A DNA stretch of 64,000 bases from Chitinophagaceae bacterium (GTDB lineage Bacteria > Bacteroidota > Bacteroidia > Chitinophagales > Chitinophagaceae). The stretch's first letter is position 1. Each line of letters starts with the position of its first letter. Location: contig JAMLHK010000014.1 in the NCBI GenBank assembly GCA_023957155.1, forward strand, positions 1 to 64,000. The letters run 5' to 3'. The notes under the pieces were generated by a model. The model was not told where the DNA came from and made no database searches. It saw only the letters and a list, made by a program, of their open reading frames with translations. Positions 25,098-34,194 of this stretch are shown in pieces. The position numbers were made by a program, and so were the translations under genes.

Positions 25098-27140
25098 ATG
25101 CATATTCCTAAGCTATGGGTATGGGGTATACTTTCGCTAACGGTTGTAATAGCTCCATTCTCTTGTAAAGACAGTACATCATCTTCAGACAACAGGTCCT
25201 TTCTTGATTTCTCGAGCATGGATACCACGATAAAGCCCGGAGAGGATTTTTTCTCCTATGCAAACGGAAACTGGTACCGGCAAACGGTAATTCCGTCTGA
25301 TCAGGCCGGCTGGAGTACAGTGCATGTTTTATTTGAAGACAACAGGAAAAAATTACACAGCATGCTCGATGAGCTTGCTGCCGGCCAGACCTACGCACAG
25401 GGCACACCCGAGCAGATGATGGGTGATTTATATGCGGGAGCTATGGATTCTGCAGCAATTGACAGGAATGGGTATGCACCGCTTGCCGATGATTTAAATC
25501 GCATTGAACAAATTACTTCAGTTGAGGGTTTGGTTAAAGAGTGTGCTTATGAATATACTGTGGGTGACGAAAATATTTTTGGTGTTTTTGTCGCCCCGGA
25601 TGACAGAGATGCTACCGTGAATAAGCTACAGTTTTTCCAGGATGGTTTGTCGCTTCCTACCAGGGATTATTATTTGTATGAGGATAGCGCAAGCGTGAAT
25701 ATCCGGAATGAATTTGTACAATATGTGGCAGGTATGTTTAAAGCTATCGGAGCAGATAGCATATCTGCATTGACAGATGCTTCAGCTATTCTTGAACTTG
25801 AAACTAAGCTGGCAAAGGCGCATGTTTCACAGGTTGAATTAAGAGACCCGGTGAAAAACTATAATAAATTCGCTCTGAAAGATCTCGCTGTACTCGCTCC
25901 GGAGATTAACTGGACAGCATTTATTACAGGATATGGCGTTACTACGGATTCTGTTTTGGTGGGTCAGCCCGGCTATTTTAAAGAGCTGAGCCGCCAGTTA
26001 AAAGCAACACCGGTTCGGGTATGGAAAAACAAGTTAAAGCTAAAGCTGGTTGAGCAAGCTCCGCTGGGCGATCCTTTTGAAGAACTGAAATTTTCCTTTT
26101 ATTCTAAAATGCTGAGAGGAATACAGGAAAGACCCGCGCGTTGGAAAAAGGCAACCCGCATGGTAAACGACCTGGCCGGAGACCTGCTGGGTAGGTTATA
26201 CGTGAAAAAATATTTTCCGGAAGACGCTAAAAAGAAAATGCTTGTCCTGGTGAATAATCTGCAGCAGGTATATGAAAGCAGGATACATAAGTTGGACTGG
26301 ATGGGCGACAGCACGAGACAAAAAGCATTGCTTAAGCTGAAAAGTTTTGAAAAAAAAATAGGCTATCCGGATAAGTGGAAAGATTATGCGGGGGTACAGA
26401 TTGTAAGGAACAATCACTTTAATAATGTAAGGCAGCTAAAAATATATAAGTTCAGGCAGGAGCTGGCTAAGGTGGATAAGCCCGTTGACAAGACGGAGTG
26501 GTTTATGAATGCCGCAGAAGTAAATGCGTATTATAATCCGTCTTTTAATGAAATTGTTTTTCCCGCCGGCATTCTTCAGCCACCGTTTTTTGATCCGGCT
26601 GCTGATGACGCGGTAAACTACGGTGCTATAGGTGCGATTATAGGACATGAGATGACGCACGGTTTTGATGACCAGGGAAGACAGTATGATGCCGATGGGA
26701 ATCTGCGTGATTGGTGGACGGCACAGGATGCCGAACAATTTAAACAAAGGGCAAAAGTGGTTATTGATCAGTATAATGCATACACTGTGCTGGATAGCCT
26801 GCATGTTAACGGTGCATTAACCCTGGGAGAGAATATTGCTGATATCGGTGGTTTAATGATCGCTTATGAGGCGTTTAAAAATACCCCGCAGGGCCGGAGT
26901 GATAAAAAGATTGACGGGTATACGCCGGATCAGCGCTTCTTTTTATCCTATGCTGTTTGCTGGCGTTCCAAATTCAGAGATGAAACCATAAAAGAACGGC
27001 TGCTGACTGATCCTCACTCTCCTGAAAGGTTCAGGGCTAATGGCTCTGTTTCCTGTATGCCGGAATTTTATGAGGCATTTGCTGTACAGCCCGGTGATAA
27101 AATGTACCGGGCAGATAGTATAAGAGTGAAAATATGGTAA
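25098..27140 (+). CDS. M13 family metallopeptidase, lipoprotein
   Basis: A 680-residue zinc peptidase of the neprilysin/PepO family. It starts with a lipoprotein signal (VVIAPFSCKD, lipid-bearing Cys about residue 23), so it is anchored on the periplasmic or outer-membrane face. Zinc ligands are H517 and H521 with catalytic E518 (IGHEMTHGFDDQG) and E578 in GENIADIGG. The substrate-binding NAYY motif (VNAYYNPSFNEIVFPAG) is also present. Family members cut small peptides. It is monocistronic with a 130-bp upstream gap. Confidence 0.95.
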   Translation: MHIPKLWVWGILSLTVVIAPFSCKDSTSSSDNRSFLDFSSMDTTIKPGEDFFSYANGNWYRQTVIPSDQAGWSTVHVLFEDNRKKLHSMLDELAAGQTYAQGTPEQMMGDLYAGAMDSAAIDRNGYAPLADDLNRIEQITSVEGLVKECAYEYTVGDENIFGVFVAPDDRDATVNKLQFFQDGLSLPTRDYYLYEDSASVNIRNEFVQYVAGMFKAIGADSISALTDASAILELETKLAKAHVSQVELRDPVKNYNKFALKDLAVLAPEINWTAFITGYGVTTDSVLVGQPGYFKELSRQLKATPVRVWKNKLKLKLVEQAPLGDPFEELKFSFYSKMLRGIQERPARWKKATRMVNDLAGDLLGRLYVKKYFPEDAKKKMLVLVNNLQQVYESRIHKLDWMGDSTRQKALLKLKSFEKKIGYPDKWKDYAGVQIVRNNHFNNVRQLKIYKFRQELAKVDKPVDKTEWFMNAAEVNAYYNPSFNEIVFPAGILQPPFFDPAADDAVNYGAIGAIIGHEMTHGFDDQGRQYDADGNLRDWWTAQDAEQFKQRAKVVIDQYNAYTVLDSLHVNGALTLGENIADIGGLMIAYEAFKNTPQGRSDKKIDGYTPDQRFFLSYAVCWRSKFRDETIKERLLTDPHSPERFRANGSVSCMPEFYEAFAVQPGDKMYRADSIRVKIW

Positions 27141-27171
27141 GTAAGACGACATTTCATAAGGTTCCGTAAAA

Positions 27172-27957
27172 ATGCACGTGAGACTACAAATACTAATTGC
27201 ACTTTTGATTTTCTTTACCTATAGCTGCAAGTTTACCTCAAACCGCGATGAACCGAAAACATTTTATAATACCATCTCTGGCTGGGACATTAGTTATATT
27301 CCAATCATAGAGCCGTATAGAGCAACGAGTTTAGACAAAGGCATTACATGGTCCATAAACAGGCCTGAAGTAGTCAGTAGTTTTGATGTTATAAGATTTG
27401 GGGTTTCCAATAACTTCATTTATGGCAAAGGAAGTTCAAAATGGTTTTTGCTTGACACAAAATCCAGATTATTTGCGGAGTATGATACGAAGCAAGAACT
27501 TTTATACTCTTTAAAAAGCCTTATGATTTCAATAAAACCAATAAGTGAATGCAATTCCTATTTTGACAGTTTAGCCGACAATAAGAAATTATACTGGTTC
27601 CCCAAAGACGGAAAGAGTTACCCGACTTATCCAAATATTAATCCGGACACAGTGGTAAAGATAAATGTGACAGGCAGCCTTGAACAACCGGATTTTTTCT
27701 TTAGCCCAAGCCTGCCATTCAAAAAGAGTAGAGTGTACTTTTTTCTGGTATCCTATAACCAAAAAAACAACGACTTATACTATTTGTCAATCGACAATTC
27801 ACCGCCAGTATTAGTGAGGGACAGCTTATTGATTCCAGCATTTTGCGATACAAGCAAACTTGAAATAACTTTATACACCCCTTATTCTGTTGCTCAAGAA
27901 AACCATATACCAGAAGAAAAGCGCTTCCTTAAAACCAAGACTATTTACATAAAATAG
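27172..27957 (+). CDS. Hypothetical lipoprotein, atypical composition
   Basis: A 261-residue protein with a lipoprotein signal (IALLIFFTYSCKFTS, Cys about residue 19). The mature part is soluble and beta-rich with many aromatic and charged residues (SRVYFFLVSYNQKNNDLYY). No family is recognised. Its codon and base use look more AT-rich and less biased than its neighbours, and it is followed by 365 bp of structured non-coding sequence, which together suggest recent transfer as a single-gene unit. The start is ATG 27172, 31 bp after the M13 gene. Confidence 0.6.
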   Translation: MHVRLQILIALLIFFTYSCKFTSNRDEPKTFYNTISGWDISYIPIIEPYRATSLDKGITWSINRPEVVSSFDVIRFGVSNNFIYGKGSSKWFLLDTKSRLFAEYDTKQELLYSLKSLMISIKPISECNSYFDSLADNKKLYWFPKDGKSYPTYPNINPDTVVKINVTGSLEQPDFFFSPSLPFKKSRVYFFLVSYNQKNNDLYYLSIDNSPPVLVRDSLLIPAFCDTSKLEITLYTPYSVAQENHIPEEKRFLKTKTIYIK

Positions 27958-28322
27958 AAAGAGAAACGCCGCATTACATGGGGCTTGCTTCCATGCTGGC
28001 TGACGGAATAAAATCTCAATACTTGGAGTTGTATTGAACATTTGTTCCAGCTGAGGAATCACCTACGAACATTTATATTTACCTTCGGCATTGGATTCGC
28101 TACTCATCTGACGTTCGGACTGAAACAGCTACGAATTCCAGCACGGCATCGAGCCCTGAACCGTTGTGCTGTATCAACGTATAGGGTATTCCGTGGGTCT
28201 ATCGAATTATTATACCAGGTATGAGCTTATATATAATCAGCATTATTGTTTTGGAGGTCAGGGCAGGCGTTATATTATTGCCTTATTTCTGCAGAGACAA
28301 GATCGGGGTTCTCTTCCCGGGA
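27958..28322 (+). other. Non-coding tail after the atypical lipoprotein gene
   Basis: A 365-bp stretch without a convincing gene. It begins GAAACGCCGCATTACATGG and contains GACGTTCGGACTG and ACCGTTGTGCTG. These resemble, from memory, the long tails that follow lone genes in many Bacteroidota genomes. A 60-residue open frame at 28042-28224 shows no protein-like features and is not called. Near 28265 the sequence returns to ordinary intergenic DNA before mgtA. Confidence 0.4.
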
Positions 28323-30830
28323 TTATGCCGTATGAAATCTTTTGAAGAACCATACTTTCAATATGTCGGCTGTAATGCAGTAAACGACTACTATGGTTAA
28401 TACGGCTGCAAGGCTAACGATGGGTAAAGGAGTAAACCCTATTTCATGTGCGAATGGCAGGTAGGGTAGTGCTATGGTAACTATGACGGCTATGATGCTG
28501 AGGATGAAAAGATACCTGCCGGGTTTGCTCTTGTGAAAGCTCTTATGTGTCCGAATGATGAAAACGATGAGAAGTTCTGTGAGGACCGACTCTACAAACC
28601 AGCCTGTTTGAAATGCGGACTCCTTTGTCTTGAGTATCAGATAGAGCGTGCAAAAAGTAAGGATGTCGAATATGGAGCTGTGGATCCCGAATATCATCAT
28701 ATAGTTGCGGATCAGCTTCAGGTCCCATTTGCCCGGACGCTTTATTTGTTCTTCGTCTACATTGTCTGCAGAAACGGACAGGAATGGAAAGTCAGTCAGA
28801 AAATTGATGAGTAAGATCTGCTTGGGAAGCAGAGGTAAAAAAGGTAACAGGAAGGAAGCGGCGACCATGCTGGACATGTTCCCAAAGGTTGACCCCGTGC
28901 TGATATACAGGTATTTCATGGTATTGGCAAATGTTTTCCTTCCTTCTTGTATTCCTTTCTTCAGTACCATTAAATCCTTTTGCATTAGCACGAAATCGGC
29001 TGCTTCTCTTGCTGCATCAACAGCATTTTCTACCGATATGCCTACATCGGCCGCATTGATGGCAGACACATCATTGATGCCGTCACCCATATAGGCTACG
29101 GTATAGCTGCGTTTCAGCGCCAGGATAATACGCTCTTTTTGCTGTGGCTCAACCTCGGCAAAAATATGTGCTTTCTTTACTTTCTGTACCAGCGCTTCGG
29201 GACTGGTGACGGAAATTTCTTTTCCCGTCATCACTACAGGCTGCTTTAGCCCGATTTGTACTCCTATGGATTTGGCTATATTCTCATTGTCTCCTGTAAT
29301 AACTTTTAAAGCCACTTTGAGCTGTTGTAATTCACTGATGGTTTCAATGATGCCGGGTTTAACCGGATCATTCATGAGGATAAAACCTGCAAATATCATA
29401 TCCGACTCCAGCTCCTTTGAGATAATGTCTGTTTCAATAGGCTTATAACAGATGCTGATAGCACGTAACCCATCCGTACCAAATTGCACGAATCTTTTTT
29501 TCAGATCTTCCCTATATGTTGCGATATCTTCAATGTTACCGCCAGGTAAGTTGATCTTTGTACAAATACCGAGTAGCTGCCCGAATGCACCTTTACTGAT
29601 CAGTATTTTCTCCTTTTCCGTGCGGATGGCAATACTTAGCCTTTTTCGGATAAACCCGTATGGTATTTCGCCGATCTTTTGTACACTGAGCTTTGTATTG
29701 AATGTCAATTGTTTTAAAGCTTCATCTATGGGGTTGCTATATCCGGATTCCAGGGAAGCATTCCAGTAGGCTAACTGTTTTACCCATTCGCTCTCCATGC
29801 CCCACCCGTTGGTTAGCCCGGTAACCCGTATGGTACCTTCTGTTATGGTTCCGGTTTTGTCTGTGCATAATAGATTTACTTCTCCCAGGTTTTGGATGGA
29901 ATTCAGCTTTTTTACGATCACTTTTTCATCCAGAAGCCGTTTGGCACCTTTGCTCATGGATATGGTGGTAATAGCCGGCAATAGCTCCGGCGCCATGCCA
30001 ACAGCTAATGCTAAGGCAAAGAGAGCGGATTCTATCACCCCTTTATGTCCTATTAAATTAACCAGCAGGATAAAGATGGCAAGGGCTAAGGTTATTCTCA
30101 TCAGGAAATAACCAAAGTCTTTTATTCCTTTTTCAAAGCTTGTTTCAACCGTTTGGGAGGCGCTGCTTATAATATGTCCGAACAGGGTGTCCTTACCCGC
30201 CCGGATAACTAAGGCTTTGGCATTGCCGCTTATAATATTTGTTCCCTGCCAGAGACAGTTACTTCTTTGGGCAAGCGGCGTTTGCGCAGTTGTTATACCC
30301 GGTTCCTTTTTTGCAGGGTAAGATTCTCCCGTTAAGCTGGCTTCATTTACATAAAGCTCATTGGCTTCGATAATGAGACAGTCTGCAGGCAGCATGTTCC
30401 CGGCACGCAGAAGAATAACATCACCTTTTACGATTTGCTCCTGGTCTGTTTCACTAATTTGCCCGTCACGCAAAGTGGTTGCTTTGATGGAGAGCATGGA
30501 TTGCAATTTTTTGACTACTTTTCCTGCATTTTTTTCCTGGAAAAAACTTAGTGTTCCGGTTGATAACAGGATGAACAGAATGATAAATACATCTGACGGA
30601 TCACCGACAAATGCAGAGATAATCACCGCCCCGATAAGGAGTAACATGAGCGGGCTCCTGAATTGACTTAAAAAAAGAATGATCTCTTTTTTGAGATGGG
30701 GCTTATATATGGGCTGATTACCTTTTTGAAGTAATAACCGGTTAACGGTATCCTGTGATAATCCTTTTTCCGAGCTGTTCAGTTGCTGAAACCAGTAACC
30801 TGTGTCAAATTGCCAAAATGGATTTTCCAT
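28323..30830 (-). CDS. mgtA: Magnesium-translocating P-type ATPase
   Basis: An 835-residue P3B-type ATPase that imports Mg2+. The phosphorylated aspartate is D324 in LLCTDKTGTITEG; TGES in the actuator domain (ASLTGESYPAKKE), the hinge MGDGINDVSAINAADVGISV and the helix-4 MAPELLPAITT motif are present. Length is slightly short of the 900 residues of Salmonella MgtA, mostly at the N-terminus. No M-box or mgtL-type leader was recognised. It starts 25 bp after the cytochrome/LRR gene on the same strand, so it may be the last gene of that operon. Confidence 0.92.
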   Translation of the reverse strand: MENPFWQFDTGYWFQQLNSSEKGLSQDTVNRLLLQKGNQPIYKPHLKKEIILFLSQFRSPLMLLLIGAVIISAFVGDPSDVFIILFILLSTGTLSFFQEKNAGKVVKKLQSMLSIKATTLRDGQISETDQEQIVKGDVILLRAGNMLPADCLIIEANELYVNEASLTGESYPAKKEPGITTAQTPLAQRSNCLWQGTNIISGNAKALVIRAGKDTLFGHIISSASQTVETSFEKGIKDFGYFLMRITLALAIFILLVNLIGHKGVIESALFALALAVGMAPELLPAITTISMSKGAKRLLDEKVIVKKLNSIQNLGEVNLLCTDKTGTITEGTIRVTGLTNGWGMESEWVKQLAYWNASLESGYSNPIDEALKQLTFNTKLSVQKIGEIPYGFIRKRLSIAIRTEKEKILISKGAFGQLLGICTKINLPGGNIEDIATYREDLKKRFVQFGTDGLRAISICYKPIETDIISKELESDMIFAGFILMNDPVKPGIIETISELQQLKVALKVITGDNENIAKSIGVQIGLKQPVVMTGKEISVTSPEALVQKVKKAHIFAEVEPQQKERIILALKRSYTVAYMGDGINDVSAINAADVGISVENAVDAAREAADFVLMQKDLMVLKKGIQEGRKTFANTMKYLYISTGSTFGNMSSMVAASFLLPFLPLLPKQILLINFLTDFPFLSVSADNVDEEQIKRPGKWDLKLIRNYMMIFGIHSSIFDILTFCTLYLILKTKESAFQTGWFVESVLTELLIVFIIRTHKSFHKSKPGRYLFILSIIAVIVTIALPYLPFAHEIGFTPLPIVSLAAVLTIVVVYCITADILKVWFFKRFHTA

Positions 30831-30855
30831 TTTATGGAATTATGATATTCAATCC

Positions 30856-33003
30856 TCAGTTGACTACAATCTCACTTAGGAATACCCATCCCGGCTCTCC
30901 CTTCCTTCTGTTCCATGACGGGAGTGTATGAACGGGATACAGGACGATCTTGAGGCACTGCACTTCTGATGAGGTTAATGCGATCGTTTCCTGTAAGGAG
31001 TTCCTGGGTTCGCTTTTTTCGGGTAAAGGGTTAATGCGTTTACCCAGCAGTTGTAAATGTCCTTCATCTAATCCACCCCACACTTCAATCCGTGTGGCAG
31101 GGAAAATATCTCCTCCCGTATTTTTCACCATCTGTATCATGACCTCGCCCGGCGAAATCTTATTGTTGAAAAACAGGTAGAATGCCGCTTCATTTTTTTG
31201 GTAACCCAGCCATTCCCCGTTACCGAGATTTGTGTAGTTGCCTAATGCGCCATCGGTAATTACCCCGGGAAACTCCGCCCGGAATTTAGGATCGGGTGCT
31301 GTGATTAAGCTTACGGAATCCGGTACAAATCCCTGTTTAATGTAGGTAGACTGTGCCGGGGCACTACCGTACCATCCTTTTTTATGAGCGGTGGCTTTCA
31401 GGGTAAGTGACCGGTTAATGGATATCGGTTCCGTATAAACCTGGCCGCTTACACTATCGGGTTCACTCCCGTCTAAGGTATACCTGATCTCTACCCCCGG
31501 GAACGGATGACGGATTTCAATATTTATTGCATTACTAAAAATGCCCTGGGCTGTTTTGATTATGGGAGGACTTAGCTGCATTACCGATCCTTCTTTATCG
31601 GCAAATCCCGTTTCAAACAATACGTGAGGGTACTTTGATGTTAGTGGTTGAAGCTGCCCGCTGTCTATCTTTGTATCCCAGATAAAAACGGATCTCAGGT
31701 CGGGTGTGGTTAATGCTTTTTCTAAAGAAGGAGCGGTTACGGCGGTGCCGGATAGCATCAGTTCACGTAACCTGGTAAGAGATGCTAACTGTTCCACTCC
31801 CGCCGGGGTAACTTCTGTATAATTCAGGTTCAGCTTCTCCAGGTTGGGAAACTGCCTGATTGTTTTTATATCTTCATCCTTTACCGGGAGATGAGCAAGG
31901 TTTAGTTCTACAATTTGTTGTTTAAGGGGCAGCAGTTCTTCCAGCGTTTTGGAGGAAAACGTGTTACGTCCATATAAATTAACAGAGAGCGCCGGTGAAT
32001 TTTTTCCCAGGGGAACGATAACGCGGTAATTATTATTTAAGGCTATTATCTTTTTTTCATCTGCCGCTTTAAAATCGTAAGCCGGTAGTGCAGGTCCGGA
32101 GGGGAGTAAATAACCGGTAGACAGAATGCGGAAAGTGTCTTGTTCGGGGAGGCTGAATAATGGTTCTTCCATTACGGCGCCAGACCTGATCCAGGCATAT
32201 AGCAATGCAGTTTCCGTTTCCGTTAACTGTGGTTTGGAAGCCGGGGGCATGTGCTTTTTATCATTCATGGGGAGGTGCAGGCGCTGGATCAGCAGGCTGG
32301 TATCAGGCTGTCCGGGAATAAACAATGGTCCGGATTTGCCACCTGCCAGTACGCCTTCTGTATCTGTAAGCAGCAACTCTCCCTTGAGTTTTGACGGGTT
32401 ATGACAGCTCGCACATTTGTTTTCCAGGATGGGCTGTATAATATCTGTAAACACGATGGCTTTGTCGGGCGGAGGTAAATCCCTTTGCAGGTTTAGCACA
32501 GGCGCCAGCACATAATTCTCTCCGTGGGTAAGACTGGCCCCCCAGTGTCCTGTGGCTATAATGGCTATAGCCGCTACAAGGGTAAACGGTTTGGTGAACG
32601 CAGTGTGTTTCGCTAAAAGCGGGTAGTACGAATAAAAAAGAAAGGCCAGTATTGCCGTTACGATACCACCGATTTTGTGCAGGAGTAATACGTTGCCTTC
32701 ATCCGCGTCTTCAAGGGATAATAACATACCCGCGATGGCGGTAATAACGGCCGATATCGCTGCTATAAGCCGCAACAGATCAAGCCATTCATTATCTGTG
32801 CCTTTATTAATTGCCGGGATCCATAAGGTAAAAAAAGCGATCAGCAGCAAAACAATTGGAAAGTGAAGGAACAGGGGATGCAATCTCCCGGCTATGGCCA
32901 GCCAGGATGGGATATGCAGGAAGCTTTCAAAGACCACTAAAAAAAGGAGAAAGACCATGCAGCCGAATAATATCCCATCGCCGATTTTTTTTACTGTTTG
33001 CAT
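30856..33003 (-). CDS. Membrane DUF2231 / cytochrome c (PSCyt1) / LRR / chitobiase-like C-terminal protein
   Basis: A 715-residue mosaic protein. Residues 10-160 hold four to five membrane helices with LHPLFLHFPIVL, typical of DUF2231. A Planctomycete-type cytochrome c domain follows: CASCH at 197-201 for haem, and MPPAS as the probable axial methionine. Residues about 350-460 form leucine-rich repeats (LEKLNLNYTEVTPAGVEQL). The rest carries a FN3_7/CHB_HEX_C-like strand set (VEIRYTLDGSEPDSVSG). It is presumed a membrane-bound redox or sensing protein facing the periplasm. It lies 128 bp after the NHL gene. Confidence 0.8.
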   Translation of the reverse strand: MQTVKKIGDGILFGCMVFLLFLVVFESFLHIPSWLAIAGRLHPLFLHFPIVLLLIAFFTLWIPAINKGTDNEWLDLLRLIAAISAVITAIAGMLLSLEDADEGNVLLLHKIGGIVTAILAFLFYSYYPLLAKHTAFTKPFTLVAAIAIIATGHWGASLTHGENYVLAPVLNLQRDLPPPDKAIVFTDIIQPILENKCASCHNPSKLKGELLLTDTEGVLAGGKSGPLFIPGQPDTSLLIQRLHLPMNDKKHMPPASKPQLTETETALLYAWIRSGAVMEEPLFSLPEQDTFRILSTGYLLPSGPALPAYDFKAADEKKIIALNNNYRVIVPLGKNSPALSVNLYGRNTFSSKTLEELLPLKQQIVELNLAHLPVKDEDIKTIRQFPNLEKLNLNYTEVTPAGVEQLASLTRLRELMLSGTAVTAPSLEKALTTPDLRSVFIWDTKIDSGQLQPLTSKYPHVLFETGFADKEGSVMQLSPPIIKTAQGIFSNAINIEIRHPFPGVEIRYTLDGSEPDSVSGQVYTEPISINRSLTLKATAHKKGWYGSAPAQSTYIKQGFVPDSVSLITAPDPKFRAEFPGVITDGALGNYTNLGNGEWLGYQKNEAAFYLFFNNKISPGEVMIQMVKNTGGDIFPATRIEVWGGLDEGHLQLLGKRINPLPEKSEPRNSLQETIALTSSEVQCLKIVLYPVHTLPSWNRRKGEPGWVFLSEIVVN

Positions 33004-33066
33004 GTATGCCGCTATATTTTAATCGTTGTCTATATCAACCTGCTTCGCCCGTTTAAAGCGACAGTA

Positions 33067-33082
33067 CAATATGAGCATATTG
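33067..33082. promoter_or_regulatory. Perfect inverted repeat upstream of the DUF2231-cytochrome gene
   Basis: CAATATG-AG-CATATTG is a perfect 7-bp dyad in the 128-bp gap between the NHL gene and the cytochrome gene. It could be a regulator site; it lacks a T-tract, so it is not a clear terminator. Confidence 0.3.
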
Positions 33083-33131
33083 TGAGATGCAGTTTATTTT
33101 CTCTCTTTTTTATTTTTGTCGTTTGCTGCTT

Positions 33132-34157
33132 TTACACCCTGCTGAATTTATACGGATATACCTTGTTAGATGCCCATTGAGCCACGTAGATACTTCCTTC
33201 GTCATCTACACATACATCATGCGGATGGATAAAGATCTTCTCTGCCTGCGACATGGGTTGTAGTTTTCCATCTTTATATACCGGTGCCGTTCCGCCAATA
33301 TTAGAAACTACTTTATTATTTTTATCCAGGATGGTTACAAAGCCGCTTCCGGCAGTTTTTAAATCCGGAGAACGTAATACGGCTGCATACAGGTGATCGC
33401 CATGTATTACCGGGCGGCAAACACATGCCCCGGGTAAGGAAATTACTTCTATTAGTTTTCCTTCCAGTGAAAACCGTTTGAAACAATTTCGGGTACGGTC
33501 AGTAATCAGCAGCGTGGGGGTTCCCTGCCTGCGGTCAACCGTTATCCCGTGGGCATTATCAAGATGAGCGGTGGTATCGCCTTTGCCCCCGAAAAAGTTT
33601 TTCAATTTTCCTTTTTCGTCATAGTGCATAATATACTGGGCGCCATAACCATCTGCAATATAGAAGTCGCCATTATCCAGCACGGTAGTTTCTGTAGGTA
33701 CAAAAGCTTCTTTATTTTTATACACACCTGTTTCAGCCGGGTAATCAATGGTCAGCAACAGTTTCCCGTCTATGGTGGTTTTGTATACCTCGTGCTTATT
33801 GGTATCGGTAATGAACAGGTATTCTTCACCGCCCGCGCGTTGCAGGGTCAACCCGTGCGCACCGGGAAATTCATGTCCCCAGCTTGCTTTCAGCTTCCCC
33901 GATTTACTGTATACCAGAATGTTGTTTTTTGTTTCATTCGTAAGTAATACAATGCGTCCTTTTTTGTCCTGTATCATCTCGTGACAATCATTTACCGGGT
34001 GTTTTTCGGGGTTCAGGACACCCCATTTTATATTCATCCGGTAGCGCATATCGTTATGTCCGTATACGGGATCATTTTTCCCCGCAAAAAGATCGTGGGT
34101 AATTGCCATAGTACCTGCCGCAAACCCGGCGTTTTTTAAGAATTTCCTTCTGTTCAT
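33132..34157 (-). CDS. Tat-exported NHL/6-bladed beta-propeller protein
   Basis: A 341-residue protein with a twin-arginine signal (MNRRKFLKNAGFAAGTMAI). The mature part has repeated NHL-like blades: HEVYKTTIDGKLLLTIDYP, FYIADGYGAQYIMHYDEKGK, HPHDVCVDDEGSIYVAQWAS. Such propellers bind ligands or act as lyases or peptidyl-glycine-type enzymes; no active site could be assigned. It lies 37 bp after the DUF1501 gene within the same operon. Confidence 0.82.
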   Translation of the reverse strand: MNRRKFLKNAGFAAGTMAITHDLFAGKNDPVYGHNDMRYRMNIKWGVLNPEKHPVNDCHEMIQDKKGRIVLLTNETKNNILVYSKSGKLKASWGHEFPGAHGLTLQRAGGEEYLFITDTNKHEVYKTTIDGKLLLTIDYPAETGVYKNKEAFVPTETTVLDNGDFYIADGYGAQYIMHYDEKGKLKNFFGGKGDTTAHLDNAHGITVDRRQGTPTLLITDRTRNCFKRFSLEGKLIEVISLPGACVCRPVIHGDHLYAAVLRSPDLKTAGSGFVTILDKNNKVVSNIGGTAPVYKDGKLQPMSQAEKIFIHPHDVCVDDEGSIYVAQWASNKVYPYKFSRV

Positions 34158-34194
34158 AATTGTTATAGCGTGTATATAAAATAATAATAAAAAA

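Noticed and set aside
28042-28224. 60-codon frame after the atypical lipoprotein gene
   Set aside because: No start signal or domain; sequence looks like the structured tail of the unit.
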